Shown: piece after piece, positions 21,106 through 31,718 of the stretch
How the letters are laid out: each line of letters opens with the position of its first letter
Numbering within the stretch: the stretch's first letter is position 1
Source: Zea mays
Taxonomy: Eukaryota > Streptophyta > Magnoliopsida > Poales > Poaceae
Length of the DNA stretch: 64,000 nt
Direction: 5' to 3'
NCBI RefSeq assembly: GCF_902167145.1
Contig: NC_050096.1
Location: 82,642,683 to 82,706,682 of the forward strand
The notes under the pieces: generated by a model
Told to the model about the DNA's origin: nothing
What the model saw: the letters and a program-made list of their open reading frames with translations, nothing else
The model's database searches: none
Translations under genes and position numbers: made by a program

Positions 21106-22367
21106 TGAAAGGGAAATGTGCCCTTGGGCCATTTCTAAGTATTTTGGTGATTGAGTGTCAACACAAGTGCTTAAATGTGAATCAATGCCCATGGATGAAC
21201 AAAGTGCAAATCTAGAGCAAAGGTATGTTTCTAAGTCTTAGTACATTGGTTTTGTGTACTAATATACTTGTCTAAGTATCAGAAACAGGAAGAAGAAGAA
21301 AAGAGGAGAGTTGGCTGTGTACAGCCAAGAGGCTGTTTCGGTCTGGGGCACCGGACTGTCCGGTGGTGCACCGGACAGTGTCCGGTGTGCCAGGTTGCCT
21401 CGACCGAAGTGGCCGCCCTCGGGAATTCGCCGACGGCGTATGGCTAAAATTCACCGGACTGTCCGGTGTGCACCGGACTGTCCGGTGAGCCAACGGTCGG
21501 CCGGGCCAACGGTCGGCCGCGCGATCTGCGCGGGACACGTGGCCGAGCCAACGGTCGGAAGGGGGCACCGGACTGTCCGGTGTGCACCGGACATGTCCGG
21601 TGCGCCAACGGCTCCCGCATCTGCCAACGGTCGACTGCGCTGTTTAAGGAAGGAAATCGGGCACCGGACAGTGTCCGGTGTGCACCGGACTGTCCGGTGC
21701 GCCCGACGACAGAAGGCAAAGATGGCCTTCCTGGTTTGTTCTCAACGGCTCCTAGCTGCCTTGGGGCTATAAAAGGGACCCCTAGGCGCATGGAGGAGAA
21801 CACCAAGCATTCCTACAACATTCCTAAGCACCAAGACATCGATCTCGCGCATTCGTTTCATTGTGATAGCATATAGAGCTCTTGTGGAGTTGTGAACTCT
21901 TTGAGTTGTGTTGCGAGCTCTTGTTGCGACTTGTGTGCATGTTGTTGCTCTGATCTTTTGAAGTCTTGTGTGCGTTGCTCATTCCCCCTTGCTCTGTGTT
22001 TCTTTGTGAACTTCAATTGTAAGGGCGAGAGGCTCCAAGTTGTGGAGATTCCTCGCAAACGGGATTGAGAAAAAGCAAGCAAAACACCGTGGTATTCAAG
22101 TGGGTCTTTGGACCGCTTGAGAGGGGTTGATTGCAACCCTCGTCCGTTGGGACGCCACAACGTGGAGTAGGCAAGCGTTGGTCTTGGCCGAACCACGGGA
22201 TAAACCACTGTGTCATCTCTGTGTTTGATCTCTTGTGGTATTGTGTTTTGTCGAGACTCCTCTCTAGCCACTTGGCAATTATTGTGCTAACCCTTAACAA
22301 GTTTTTGTGGCTATAAGTTTAAGTTTCACAGGATCACCTATTCACCCCCCCCCTCTAGGTGCTCTCA
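21106..22367 (+). repeat. Element C 5' LTR (1262 bp)
   Basis: It begins TGAAAGGG and ends GTGCTCTCA. U3 holds about eight CACCGGAC-GTCCGGTG palindromes between 21348 and 21700 and five CCAACGG(T/C) words. TATAAAAG is at 21768-21775. The AT-rich start and GC-rich middle differ sharply. This is the promoter of the element. Confidence 0.95.
21348..21700 (+). promoter_or_regulatory. Palindrome cluster and TATA-proximal region of element C U3
   Basis: CACCGGACTGTCCGGTG and its close variants (CACCGGACAGTGTCCGGTG, CACCGGACATGTCCGGTG) occur about eight times in 350 bases, ending roughly 70 bases before the TATA box. The same word is found in the LTRs of D, A and G. Its position suggests a promoter-associated or CpG-rich control element. 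Confidence 0.7.
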
Positions 22368-22382
22368 ATTGGTATCAAAGCC
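22368..22382 (+). promoter_or_regulatory. Element C primer-binding site
   Basis: ATTGGTATCAAAGCC follows the LTR directly. The 12-base core TGGTATCAAAGC has one difference (A for G) from the TGGTATCAGAGC seen in element D. The primer should be initiator-Met tRNA. Confidence 0.9.
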
Positions 22383-22417
22383 GTTCTCTTCAAGAAAGGG
22401 ACTAACCGCCCGAAGAG

Positions 22418-24805
22418 ATGGATCCTAAGGGGAAGGGAATCGTGATCAACAACAAGGAAAAGGAGTCCTTCGTCAACGAGCCAAAAGATGACAAATCCAA
22501 CGACTCTGGCTCGGGCCACAGACGTAAAGATGGGAAGAAGAAAAAGACAAGACGTATCAAGGAGATCGTCTACTACGACAGCGACGAGTCTACTTCTTCC
22601 CACAAGGACGACGACTACGACAAACAAAAGACGGTTAACTCGAACTTTTCTTTTGATTATTCGCGCATTCCGCACAGCTCAAATGCTCATTTGCTCCCCA
22701 TTCCACTTGGCAAGCCTCCTCACTTTGATGGAGAGGACTACGGATTTTGGAGTCACAAAATACGTACACACTTATTTTCTCTCCATCCAAGCATTTGGGA
22801 GATTGTGGAAAGTGGAATGAAATTTGATAGCTCGGATAGTCCTTCATTCATTAATGAACAGATCCATAAAAATGCACAAGCTACTACTGTGTTGCTAGCC
22901 TCTTTGTGCAGGGACGAGTATCACAAGGTGAGCGGCTTGGACAATGCCAAGCAGATTTGGGACACCCTCAAGATCTCTCATGAGGGGAATGATGTCACCT
23001 TACTCACCAAGATGGAGTTGGTGGAGGGCGAGCTCGGACGATTCGCGATGATAAGGGGCGAGGAGCCGACGCAAACATACAACCGGCTCAAGATCCTTAT
23101 CAACAAAATAAGGAGCTACGGAAGCACGCGATGGACGGATCACGACGTCGTCCGCTTAATGCTAAGGTCATTCACCGTTCTTGATCCTCATCTCGTGAAC
23201 AATATTCGTGAGAATCCCAGGTACACGAAGATGACGCTCGAGGAGGTACTCGGAAAATTCGTAAGCGGGCGGATGATGATCAAGGAGGCAAGATACGTGG
23301 ACGACGCCTTGAATGGACCGATCAACGAACCTCAACCCCTTGCTCTCAAGGCAACAAGAAGCAAGGAGGCGCTACCTAGCAGGGTGGCACAAATTGAGGC
23401 AGCCGGACTTAATGATGAAGAGATGGCCCTCATCATCAAAAGATTCAAGACGGCGCTTAAAGGTCGCAAGGGACAGCCAAGCAAGACCAAAGCCAAGGGG
23501 AAGCGTTCGTGCTTCAAATGCGGTAAGCTTGGTCATTTTATTGCTAACTGTCCCGACAATGATAGTGATCAGGACCAAGGGAACAAGAGGGAGAAGAAGA
23601 AGAATTATAAGAAGGCAAAGGGCGAGGCTCATCTTGGCAAGGAGTGGGATTCAGACTGCTCCTCGTCTGACTCCGACAATGAGGGACTCGCCGCCACTGC
23701 ATTCAACAAGTCATCCCTCTTCCCCAACGAGCGTCACACTTGCCTCATGGCAAGAGAGAAGAAGGTAATCACTCGTAATGATGTCACTTATGATTCTTCT
23801 AGTGACGATGAGTCTAGTGATGATGAAATAGATTACTCTAGTTTGTTCAAGGGATTAGATAGAAATAAAATTGATAAAATCAATGAATTGATTGATGCCT
23901 TGAATGAAAAGGATAGGCTTTTAGAAAAGCAAGAGGATTTGTTGTATGATGAACATGATAAGTTTGTAGAGGCACAAAAATCCTATGCTTTAGAAGTTAA
24001 AAGAAATGAAGTGCTTTCTAGTGAATTATCTTCATGTCATGAAAACATTGCTACTTTAAAGAGTGTTAATGATGACTTAAATACTAAACTAGAAGTAGCT
24101 AGTAAATCAACATCATGTGTAGAAATTGTTGAAACGTGCACTAGGTGTAAAGATCTTAATGTTGATGCTTGTAGTAAACATCTAGTTTCAATTTCTAAAT
24201 TGAATGATGAAGTGGCTAGTCTTAATGCTCAACTTAAGGCTAGCAAAAGCGAATTTGATAAGCTAAAATTTGCAAGGGATGCCTACACGATTGGTAGACA
24301 CCCCTCAATTAAGGATGGACTTGGCTTCAAAAGGGAAGCCAAGAACTTAACAAGCCATAAGGCTCCCATTCCCGCTAAGGAGAAAGGGAAGGCCCCTATG
24401 GCTACTAGTGCTAAAAAGAACCATGCCTGTTTGTATCATGATAGGAAAAATACTAGAAATGCTTTTAGAAGTTATGATGCCTTTGATTCACATGCTTATG
24501 ATTCTTATGCTATGACTGCTTCTAGTTCTCATGTTGTGCATGATAGAAAGGTTGGTAGAAGAAATGTTATTCACAATATGCCTAGGAGAAATGTTGTTAA
24601 TGCTCATAGGAAAGTTCATGGACCTTCTACAATTTATCATGCCCTAAATGCTTCCTTTGCTATTTGTAGAAAGGATAGGAAAATAGTTGCTAGGAAGTTA
24701 GGGGCAAAATGCAAGGGAGACAAAACTTGCATTTGGGTCCCTAAGGAAATTTGCACTAACCTTGTAGGACCCAACAAGAGTTGGGTACCTAAGTCCCAAG
24801 CCTAA
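22418..24805 (+). CDS. gag: Gag polyprotein of element C, intact (795 aa)
   Basis: The ATG at 22418 is the first after the PBS, 35 bases downstream. The N-terminus is Lys/Asp/Ser-rich and low complexity. A copia Gag core with [13 protein letters not shown] follows at about residues 103-140, then the UBN2-like Gag region to about residue 300. A CCHC knuckle [14 protein letters not shown] (residues 365-378) has all four zinc ligands, unlike that of element D. Acidic Asp/Ser-rich segments lead to a long coiled-coil (about residues 490-630) and a C-terminus with [10 protein letters not shown]. Gag assembles the virus-like particle in the cytoplasm and packages genomic RNA. It ends at TAA 24803-24805; pol lies in the +1 frame, which is open from 24768. 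Confidence 0.95.
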   Translation: MDPKGKGIVINNKEKESFVNEPKDDKSNDSGSGHRRKDGKKKKTRRIKEIVYYDSDESTSSHKDDDYDKQKTVNSNFSFDYSRIPHSSNAHLLPIPLGKPPHFDGEDYGFWSHKIRTHLFSLHPSIWEIVESGMKFDSSDSPSFINEQIHKNAQATTVLLASLCRDEYHKVSGLDNAKQIWDTLKISHEGNDVTLLTKMELVEGELGRFAMIRGEEPTQTYNRLKILINKIRSYGSTRWTDHDVVRLMLRSFTVLDPHLVNNIRENPRYTKMTLEEVLGKFVSGRMMIKEARYVDDALNGPINEPQPLALKATRSKEALPSRVAQIEAAGLNDEEMALIIKRFKTALKGRKGQPSKTKAKGKRSCFKCGKLGHFIANCPDNDSDQDQGNKREKKKNYKKAKGEAHLGKEWDSDCSSSDSDNEGLAATAFNKSSLFPNERHTCLMAREKKVITRNDVTYDSSSDDESSDDEIDYSSLFKGLDRNKIDKINELIDALNEKDRLLEKQEDLLYDEHDKFVEAQKSYALEVKRNEVLSSELSSCHENIATLKSVNDDLNTKLEVASKSTSCVEIVETCTRCKDLNVDACSKHLVSISKLNDEVASLNAQLKASKSEFDKLKFARDAYTIGRHPSIKDGLGFKREAKNLTSHKAPIPAKEKGKAPMATSAKKNHACLYHDRKNTRNAFRSYDAFDSHAYDSYAMTASSSHVVHDRKVGRRNVIHNMPRRNVVNAHRKVHGPSTIYHALNASFAICRKDRKIVARKLGAKCKGDKTCIWVPKEICTNLVGPNKSWVPKSQA

Positions 24806-27800
24806 ATTTGCCTTGCAGGTTTATGCATCCGGGGGTTCAAGCTGGATTATCGACAGCGGATGCACAAACCATATGACGGGGGAGAAGAAGATGTTCACTT
24901 CCTACGTCAAGAATAAGGATTCCCAAGATTCAATTATATTCGGTGATGGGAATCAAGGCAAGGTAAAAGGGTTAGGTAAAATTGCAATTTCTAATGAGCA
25001 TTCCATCTCTAATGTATTTTTAGTGGAGAGTCTTGGATATAATTTGCTATCTGTTAGTCAATTATGTCATATGGGATATAACTGTCTATTTACAAATGTA
25101 GATGTGTTTGTCTTTAGAAGAAGTGATGGTTCACTAGCTTTTAAGGGTGTATTAGACGGCAAACTTTATTTAGTTGATTTTGCAAAAGAAGAGGCCGGTC
25201 TAGATGCATGCTTAATAGCTAAGACTAGCATGGGCTGGCTGTGGCATCGCCGCTTAGCACATGTGGGGATGAAGAACCTTCACAAGCTTCTAAAGGGAGA
25301 ACATGTGATAGGTTTAACTAACGTGCAATTCGAAAAAGATAGACCTTGTGCAGCTTGTCAAGCAGGTAAACAAGTGGGAGGAGCGCATCACGGCAAGAAT
25401 GTGATGACCACTTCAAGACCCCTGGAGCTGCTGCATATGGACCTCTTCGGACCTGTCGCCTATCTGAGCATAGGAGGGAGTAAGTATGGTTTAGTTATTG
25501 TTGATGACTTTTCCCGCTTCACTTGGGTGTTCTTTTTGCAGGATAAGTCTGAAACCCAAGGGACCCTCAAGCGCTTCCTCAGGAGAGCTCAAAATGAGTT
25601 TGAGCTCAAGGTGAAGAAGATAAGGAGCGACAATGGGTCCGAGTTCAAGAACCTTCAAGTGGAGGAGTTCCTTGAGGAGGAAGGGATCAAGCACGAGTTC
25701 TCTGCTCCCTACACACCACAGCAAAATGGTGTGGTAGAGAGGAAGAACAGGACGCTAATCGATATGGCGAGGACAATGCTTGGAGAATTCAAGACCCCCG
25801 AGTGTTTTTGGTCGGAAGCCGTGAACACGGCTTGCCACGCCATCAACAGGGTCTACCTTCATCGCCTCCTCAAGAAGACTTCGTATGAGCTACTAACCGG
25901 TAACAAACCCAATGTATCTTACTTTCGTGTATTTGGGAGCAAGTGCTACATTCTAGTGAAAAAGGGTAGAAATTCTAAGTTTGCTCCCAAAGCTGTAGAA
26001 GGGTTTTTGTTAGGTTATGACTCAAATACAAAGGCGTATAGAGTCTTCAACAAATCATCGGGTTTGGTTGAAGTCTCTAGCGACGTTGTATTTGATGAGA
26101 CTAATGGCTCTCCAAGAGAGCAAGTTGTTGATTGTGATGATGTAGATGAAGAAGATGTTCCGACGGCCGCTATACGAACCATGGCGATTGGAGAAGTGCG
26201 GCCACAGGAACAAGATGAACGAGATCAACCTTCTTCCTCAACTATGGTGCATCCCCCAACCGAAGATGACGAACAGGTACCTCAAGTGGAGGCGCTTGAT
26301 CAAGGGGGAGCACAAGATGATCAAGTGATGGAGGAAGAAGCGCAACCGGCACCTCCAACCCAAGTTCGAGCGATGATTCAAAGGGATCATCCCGTCGACC
26401 AAATTCTGGGTGATATTAGCAAGGGAGTAACTACTCGATCTCGATTAGTTAATTTTTGTGAGCATTACTCCTTTGTCTCTTCTATTGAGCCTTTCAGGGT
26501 AGAGGAGGCCTTGCTAGATCCGGATTGGGTATTGGCCATGCAGGAGGAACTCAACAACTTCAAACGCAATGAAGTTTGGACACTGGTGCCTCGTCCCAAG
26601 CAAAATGTTGTGGGAACCAAGTGGGTGTTCCGCAACAAACAGGACGAGCACGGGGTGGTGACAAGGAACAAGGCTCGACTTGTGGCAAAAGGTTATGCCC
26701 AAGTCGCAGGTTTGGACTTTGAGGAGACGTTTGCTCCTGTGGCTAGGCTAGAATCAATTCGTATCTTGCTAGCATATGCCGCTCACCATTCTTTCAGGTT
26801 GTACCAAATGGATGTGAAGAGCGCTTTCCTCAACGGGCCAATCAAGGAGGAGGTGTACGTGGAGCAACCCCCTGGCTTCGAGGATGAACGGTACCCCGAC
26901 CACGTGTGTAAGCTCTCTAAGGCGCTCTATGGACTTAAGCAAGCCCCAAGAGCATGGTATGAATGCCTTAGAGACTTTTTAATTGCTAATGCTTTCAAGG
27001 TTGGGAAAGCCGATCCAACTCTTTTTACAAAGACATGTGATGGTGACTTGTTTGTGTGCCAAATTTATGTCGATGACATAATATTTGGTTCTACTAACCA
27101 AAAGTCTTGTGAAGAGTTTAGCAGGGTGATGACGCAGAAATTCGAGATGTCGATGATGGGCGAGTTGAACTACTTCCTTGGGTTCCAAGTGAAGCAACTC
27201 AAGGACGGCACCTTCATCTCACAAACAAAGTACACGCAAGATCTGCTAAAGCGGTTTGGGATGAAGGACGCCAAGCCCGCAAAGACTCCGATGGGGACCG
27301 ACGGACACACCGACCTCAACAAAGGAGGTAAGTCCGTTGATCAAAAAGCATACCGGTCAATGATAGGTTCTTTGCTTTACTTATGTGCTAGTAGACCAGA
27401 TATTATGCTTAGCGTATGCATGTGTGCTAGATTTCAATCCGATCCTAAGGAGTGTCACTTAGTGGCGGTAAAGCGAATTCTTAGATATTTGGTTGCTACG
27501 CCTTGCTTCGGGCTCTGGTATCCAAAGGGGTCTACCTTTGACTTAGTTGGATACTCAGACTCCGACTATGCTGGATGTAAGGTCGATAGGAAGAGTACAT
27601 CGGGGACGTGCCAATTCTTAGGAAGGTCCCTGGTGTCATGGAACTCTAAGAAACAAACCTCCGTTGCCCTATCCACCGCTGAGGCCGAGTACGTTGTCGC
27701 AGGTCAGTGTTGCGCGCAACTGCTTTGGATGAGGCAAACCCTCCGGGACTTTGGCTACAATCTGAGCAAAGTCCCACTCCTATGTGATAATGAGAGTGCT

Positions 27801-28019
27801 ATCCGCATGGCGGAGAATCCTGTTGAGCACAGCCGCACAAAGCACATAGACATCCAGCATCACTTTTTGAGAGACCACCAGCAAAAGGGAGATATCGAAG
27901 TGTTTCATGTTAGCACCGAGAACCAGCTAGCCGATATCTTCACTAAGCCTCTAGATGAGAAGACCTTTTGCAAGTTGCGTAGTGAGCTAAATGTCTTAGA
28001 TTCGCGGAACCTGGATTGA
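24768..28019 (+). CDS. pol: Pol polyprotein of element C, intact (protease-integrase-RT-RNase H)
   Basis: The frame is open from 24768, overlaps the gag end by 38 bases in the +1 frame and has no ATG near its start. Protein matching pol begins about 24813-24819. Counted from 24813: protease DSG at residues 14-16; HHCC zinc region about 144-182 ([17 protein letters not shown]); integrase D-D-E in LHMDLFGP (about 209), SDNGSEF (about 272) and NGVVERKNR (about 309). RT YVDD is about 752-755. RNase H has YSDSDYAGC (about 916), STAEAEY (about 954) and CDNESAIRM (about 990). Total length is about 1068 residues, normal for copia. Order integrase-before-RT places it in Ty1/copia. How it is expressed from a different frame is open: frameshift or splicing. 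Confidence 0.95.
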   Translation, partial: DPTRVGYLSPKPKFALQVYASGGSSWIIDSGCTNHMTGEKKMFTSYVKNKDSQDSIIFGDGNQGKVKGLGKIAISNEHSISNVFLVESLGYNLLSVSQLCHMGYNCLFTNVDVFVFRRSDGSLAFKGVLDGKLYLVDFAKEEAGLDACLIAKTSMGWLWHRRLAHVGMKNLHKLLKGEHVIGLTNVQFEKDRPCAACQAGKQVGGAHHGKNVMTTSRPLELLHMDLFGPVAYLSIGGSKYGLVIVDDFSRFTWVFFLQDKSETQGTLKRFLRRAQNEFELKVKKIRSDNGSEFKNLQVEEFLEEEGIKHEFSAPYTPQQNGVVERKNRTLIDMARTMLGEFKTPECFWSEAVNTACHAINRVYLHRLLKKTSYELLTGNKPNVSYFRVFGSKCYILVKKGRNSKFAPKAVEGFLLGYDSNTKAYRVFNKSSGLVEVSSDVVFDETNGSPREQVVDCDDVDEEDVPTAAIRTMAIGEVRPQEQDERDQPSSSTMVHPPTEDDEQVPQVEALDQGGAQDDQVMEEEAQPAPPTQVRAMIQRDHPVDQILGDISKGVTTRSRLVNFCEHYSFVSSIEPFRVEEALLDPDWVLAMQEELNNFKRNEVWTLVPRPKQNVVGTKWVFRNKQDEHGVVTRNKARLVAKGYAQVAGLDFEETFAPVARLESIRILLAYAAHHSFRLYQMDVKSAFLNGPIKEEVYVEQPPGFEDERYPDHVCKLSKALYGLKQAPRAWYECLRDFLIANAFKVGKADPTLFTKTCDGDLFVCQIYVDDIIFGSTNQKSCEEFSRVMTQKFEMSMMGELNYFLGFQVKQLKDGTFISQTKYTQDLLKRFGMKDAKPAKTPMGTDGHTDLNKGGKSVDQKAYRSMIGSLLYLCASRPDIMLSVCMCARFQSDPKECHLVAVKRILRYLVATPCFGLWYPKGSTFDLVGYSDSDYAGCKVDRKSTSGTCQFLGRSLVSWNSKKQTSVALSTAEAEYVVAGQCCAQLLWMRQTLRDFGYNLSKVPLLCDNESAIRMAENPVEHSRTKHIDIQHHFLRDHQQKGDIEVFHVSTENQLADIFTKPLDEKTFCKLRSELNVLDSRNLD

Positions 28020-28802
28020 ATTGTAGCATACATGTATTTATGCTTTTGATCATGTTCCTTTTTGCATTTTGTTGCTTATTATGGTGCTCAAGTTGTACAA
28101 ACACTCCCTGGACCTCACAAGTCCGTTGCAAAGTGATGCACATGTTTAGGGGGAGATGTGTTACAACTTGACCCTTTGAGACTAACCATGTGCTTGAGTT
28201 TGATGATTTAGTCTCGAAGGAGGATTGAAAGGGAAAAGGTGGACTTGGACCATGAAAGACTTCCACTGCACTCCGATGAGAGGGTAACTTATTACAAGTT
28301 CATCTTTAGACTCTTATTGCCTCTTTATATTCTTATTGAAGATTTTGGTGAGGCAATGGGGTTAAAGGGCCAAGATTGGTCCCGTTTTGGTGCTTGATGC
28401 CAAAGGGGGAGAAAATAAAGGCCAAAGCGATAAATGGATCAGCTACCACTTGAGAGATTTTGAAAATAGTAGAATAGAGTTTTTGTTTTGTCAAACTCTT
28501 TTATTGTCTCTTATTGTCTCTCTTGTCAAAAGTTGGCTTCTTGTGGGGAGAAGTATTGATTATGGGAAATAGGGGGAGTTTTTGAAATCTTTGATCAATC
28601 TCTTTTGGAATGACTCTCTTTATGCTTCAACCTGTGTGTTTGACTTAGAGATAGAGAGTTGAGTTTGATTTGCAAAAACAAACCAAGTGGTGGCATAGAG
28701 TGATCCATATATGTCAAAATTGAATCAAAATCAATTTGAGTTTTATTTGAAGTGATTTTGCACTTGTTCTAGTTGCTTTATGTTGTGTTGGCATAAATCA
28801 CC
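28020..28802 (+). other. Element C 3' noncoding region with repeated PPT-like motifs
   Basis: No recognisable protein and no env-like frame is present. PPT-like runs occur near 28148-28157 (TAGGGGGAGAT), 28403-28413 and 28565-28575, before the real PPT. Multiplied PPTs are a known Sirevirus trait. Confidence 0.8.
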
Positions 28803-28816
28803 AAAAAGGGGGAGAT
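28803..28816 (+). promoter_or_regulatory. Element C polypurine tract
   Basis: AAAAAGGGGGAGAT abuts the 3' LTR. It is the same word as the PPT of element D and the unmutated form of that in A. Confidence 0.93.
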
Positions 28817-30099
28817 TGAAAGGGAAATGTGCCCTTGGGCCATTTCTAAGTATTTTGGTGATTGAGTGTCAACACAAGTGCTTAAATGTGAATCAATGCC
28901 CATGGATGAACAAAGTGCAAATCTAGAGCAAAGGTATGTTTCTAAGTCTTAGTACATTGGTTTTGTGTACTAATATACTTGTCTAAGTATCAGAAACAGG
29001 AAGAAGAAGAAAAGAGGAGAGTTGGCTGTGTACAGCCAAGAGGCTGTTTCGGTCTGGGGCACCGGACTGTCCGGTGGTGCACCGGACAGTGTCCGGTGGT
29101 GCACCGGACAGTGTCCGGTGTGCCAGGTTGCCTCGACCGAAGTGGCCGCCCTCGGGAATTCGCCGACGGCGTACGGCTAAAATTCACCGGACTGTCCGGT
29201 GTGCACCGGACTGTCCGGTGAGCCAACGGTCGGCCGGGCCAACGGTCGGCCGCGCGATCTGCACGGGACACGTGGCCGAGCCAACGGTCGGAAGGGGGCA
29301 CCGGACTGTCCGGTGTGCACCGGACATGTCCGGTGCGCCAACGGCTCCCGCATCTGCCAACGGTCGACTGCGCTGTTTAAGGAAGGAAATCGGGCACCGG
29401 ACAGTGTCCGGTGTGCACCGGACTGTCCGGTGCGCCCGACGACAGAAGGCAAAGATGGCCTTCCTGGTTTGTTCTCAACGGCTCCTAGCTGCCTTGGGGC
29501 TATAAAAGGGACCCCTAGGCGCATGGAGGAGAACACCAAGCATTCCTACAACATTCCTAAGCACCAAGACATCGATCTCGCGCATTCGTTTCATTGTGAT
29601 AGCATATAGAGCTCTTGTGGAGTTGTGAACTCTTTGAGTTGTGTTGCGAGCTCTTGTTGCGACTTGTGTGCGTGTTGTTGCTCTGATCTTTTGAAGTCTT
29701 GTGTGCGTTGCTCATTCCCCCTTGCTCTGTGTTTCTTTGTGAACTTCAATTGTAAGGGCGAGAGGCTCCAAGTTGTGGAGATTCCTCGCAAACGGGATTG
29801 AGAAAAAGCAAGCAAACACCGTGGTATTCAAGTGGGTCTTTGGACCGCTTGAGAGGGGTTGATTGCAACCCTCGTCTGTTGGGACGCCACAACGTGGAGT
29901 AGGCAAGCGTTGGTCTTGGCCGAACCACGGGATAAACCACTGTGTCATCTCTGTGTTTGATCTCTTGTGGTATTGTGTTTTGTCGAGACTCCTCTCTAGC
30001 CACTTGGCAATTATTGTGCTAACCCTTAACAAGTTTTTGTGGCTATAAGTTTAAGTTTCGCAGGATCACCTATTCACCCCCCCCCTCTAGGTGCTCTCA
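28817..30099 (+). repeat. Element C 3' LTR (1283 bp)
   Basis: Nearly identical to 21106-22367. It has one extra 22-base palindromic unit near 29090-29112 and one base fewer near 29815. The TATA box is at 29501-29508. It is followed by TSD GGTAT at 30100-30104. Confidence 0.95.
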
Positions 30100-30104
30100 G
30101 GTAT

Positions 30105-30240
30105 GTTCTTCATTACCTTTGTCCGAAAGTCATTATATCCTAAGGGAAATAATGCTTCAAAGGACGAAGGGCTTTAACGTTTAACGTTTTCTGTGTTGCC
30201 TTGTTCTTAACTCATAGCACTTGAGAACAAGTCCCCAACA
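30105..30240 (+). repeat. Element B 3' LTR, second part
   Basis: It continues the LTR interrupted at 21105 and ends GTCCCCAACA. It matches 14366-14501 with three substitutions. The right TSD of B (GGAGC) follows at 30241-30245. Confidence 0.93.
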
Positions 30241-30245
30241 GGAGC

Positions 30246-31375
30246 AAAGGACTTGAGAGTGTGCTGCCTATGGCGCACCGGACAGTGTCCGGTGTGCACT
30301 AGGCCCGCGCGCAAGCGAGCAGGCCACCCTCAGGAATTCTTTGGGTATGCTCCGCTATAATTCACCGGACTGTCTGGTGTGCACCGGACATGTCCGGTGA
30401 GCCAGCGGAGCAACGGTCACTACGCGTCAACGGTCGACTACAAAAGTGAACAGTGATGAATAGTGCGCGACAGAAGTCAGAGCAGCAAACTTAGAGGTCA
30501 CCGGACAAGTCCGGTGTGGCACCGGACTGTCCGGTGCAACTACAGGACAAAGGTTCCAACGATCAACTCGCTCCAAACCCCAACGGGCGTGCTGACGTGG
30601 CACGCACCGGACAGTGAACTGTGACTGTCTGGTCCACCATCAGACTGTCCGGTGTGCCCATCGCTAGCAAAAACAGCCAACGGCTAGGAAGTGGTTGGAG
30701 GCTATAAATACCCCACAACCACCTCATTCATTAGTATCCAAGTTTTCTGAAGTTCCTATTAAATACAAGAGCAATAGCATTCACTCCAAGACACATTCCA
30801 AAGATCAAATCCTCTCCAAGTCCCAAAATCAACTCAACCACTTAGTGACTTGAGAGAGAGAGAGAGAGTTTTTTTGTTCATTTGTGCTCTTGTTGCTTGG
30901 ATTGCCTTTCTCCTTCCCCATTCTTATTCTCTAAATGCTTTGTAAAGCTAGCAAGAGATGCCTAAGTGTGTGGTGGTCCTTATGGGGTCTTAGTGACCCG
31001 ATTGATTAAGGAGAAGGCTCATCTGGTCTAAGTGACCGTTTGAGAGAGGGAAAGGGTTGAAATAGACCCGACCTTTGTGGCCTCCTCAACGGGGACTAGA
31101 TTCTTTGGAACCAAACCTCGGTAAAACAAATCACCGTGTTCACTCGTGTTGATTTCCATTTGATTTGTTTGCCCTCTTTCCTCTCTCTAAAGTTTCCTTG
31201 CTAATATTGTTTTGAGTTTGCTCTCAAACGTCATCCGCATCATTTGAGCAACTCTTAGCAAGAGAAACAATCTTCCACACTTGAATTTAATTCTAATGCT
31301 AACCCCGGCCTTAGTGCAAGTTTAAGTTTAAAAATTTCAGGTTTCGCCTATTCACCCCCCTCTAGGTGACTTTCA
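30246..31375 (+). repeat. Element A 3' LTR, second part
   Basis: It continues the A LTR from 13826 (joined length about 1.3 kb). It contains CACCGGAC-GTCCGGTG palindromes (about 30275-30540), TATAAATA at 30703-30710, a (GA)n run near 30853-30867 and the end CTCTAGGTGACTTTCA. No coding sequence is present. Confidence 0.9.
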
Positions 31376-31718
31376 CAACTCTCAATTGGTATAACCCTTC
31401 ACTCATGTTGTGGGGGAGAAAGTATTAGGCCCCAAAAGGGGAGAAGTATAAGGGTTCTCAAGTTCTCCGTTCTTGGCGATTAATGCCAAAGGGGGAGAAA
31501 GTATTAAGCCCAAAGCAAAAGGACCGCACCACCATTTCAAAATTTCAAACCGCACCACCATTTCAAATTTTCAAAACCTAAAGGAAGAAATTTCAATTGG
31601 TATTTCTCTTGGTATCTCAAAATTTTTCAATTGGTATCTCTTTTGGTTTCAAAATTTCACTAAGTATAAGAATTTCAATTGGTTTAATTTCATTTGGTAA
31701 CTATTCCAAAAAGAGAAA
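31376..31718 (+). mobile_element. Element E: fragment of the 3' noncoding region of another Ji/Opie-type Sirevirus
   Basis: This stretch aligns with 12836-13268 of element A: CTCAATTGGTAT, CCAAAGGGGGAGAAAGTATT, GGACCGCACC and the final CAAAAAG.GAAA. It therefore belongs to a second copy of the same type. A was inserted at its left edge and F at its right edge. Three TCAATTGGTAT motifs lie at 31382, 31593 and 31627. A short tandem duplication with CCGCACCACCATTTCAAA is present at about 31526-31575. The missing parts of E should lie outside the window on both sides. Confidence 0.82.

Larger units (their letters stand above)
21106..30099 (+). mobile_element. Element C: young, structurally intact Sirevirus (Ty1/copia), possibly Giepum family
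   Basis: Order: 5' LTR (21106-22367), PBS, gag, pol, 3' noncoding region, PPT, 3' LTR (28817-30099), with TSD GGTAT. gag and pol have no internal stop or frameshift. By base-by-base reading the LTRs differ by five substitutions, one single-base indel and one 22-base unit, about 0.4 percent substitution. At the commonly used 1.3e-8 per site per year this is of the order of 0.15 million years. All catalytic motifs are present. The LTR start (TGAAAGGGAAATGTGCCC) recalls Giepum, but I did not verify the family. Confidence 0.94.
13827..30240 (+). mobile_element. Element B: non-autonomous gypsy-type element with gag and an antisense gene, no pol
   Basis: LTRs of 675 and about 672 bp (TGTTGGGGGCC to GTCCCCAACA) flank a 6.07 kb interior. 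Its 3' LTR is split by element C (21106-30099). The interior holds PBS (14502), gag (14562-16076), a short-repeat region, a minus-strand spliced gene (20250-17092) and a PPT just before 20570. No protease, RT, RNase H or integrase motif is present in any frame. I counted about 20 substitutions between the LTRs (about 3 percent). The family looks like one of the maize CTTCGG-rich gypsy families, but I cannot name it with confidence. Confidence 0.88.
1..31375 (+). mobile_element. Element A: Ji/Opie-type Sirevirus (Ty1/copia), 3' part, split by two insertions
   Basis: The visible pieces of A are 1-60 (pol), 9843-13658 (rest of pol and 3' noncoding region), 13659-13826 and 30246-31375 (3' LTR). 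The rest of the span is later insertions: D at 61-9837 and B at 13827-30240. Removing each insertion and one TSD copy rejoins the pol frame and the LTR. The copia domain order, TGAAAGGG LTR start, final CACCCCCC-TCTAGGTGACTTTCA type end and repeated GGGGGAGA motifs upstream of the LTR fit the Ji/Opie branch of Sireviruses. The 5' LTR and gag lie outside the window. The right flank is CAACT (31376-31380), a candidate TSD whose partner is outside the window. Confidence 0.88.

Noticed and set aside
21340..21720. Regularly spaced palindromes resembling a CRISPR array
   Set aside because: Spacers are irregular and not unique, the context is a plant LTR, and no cas gene is present.
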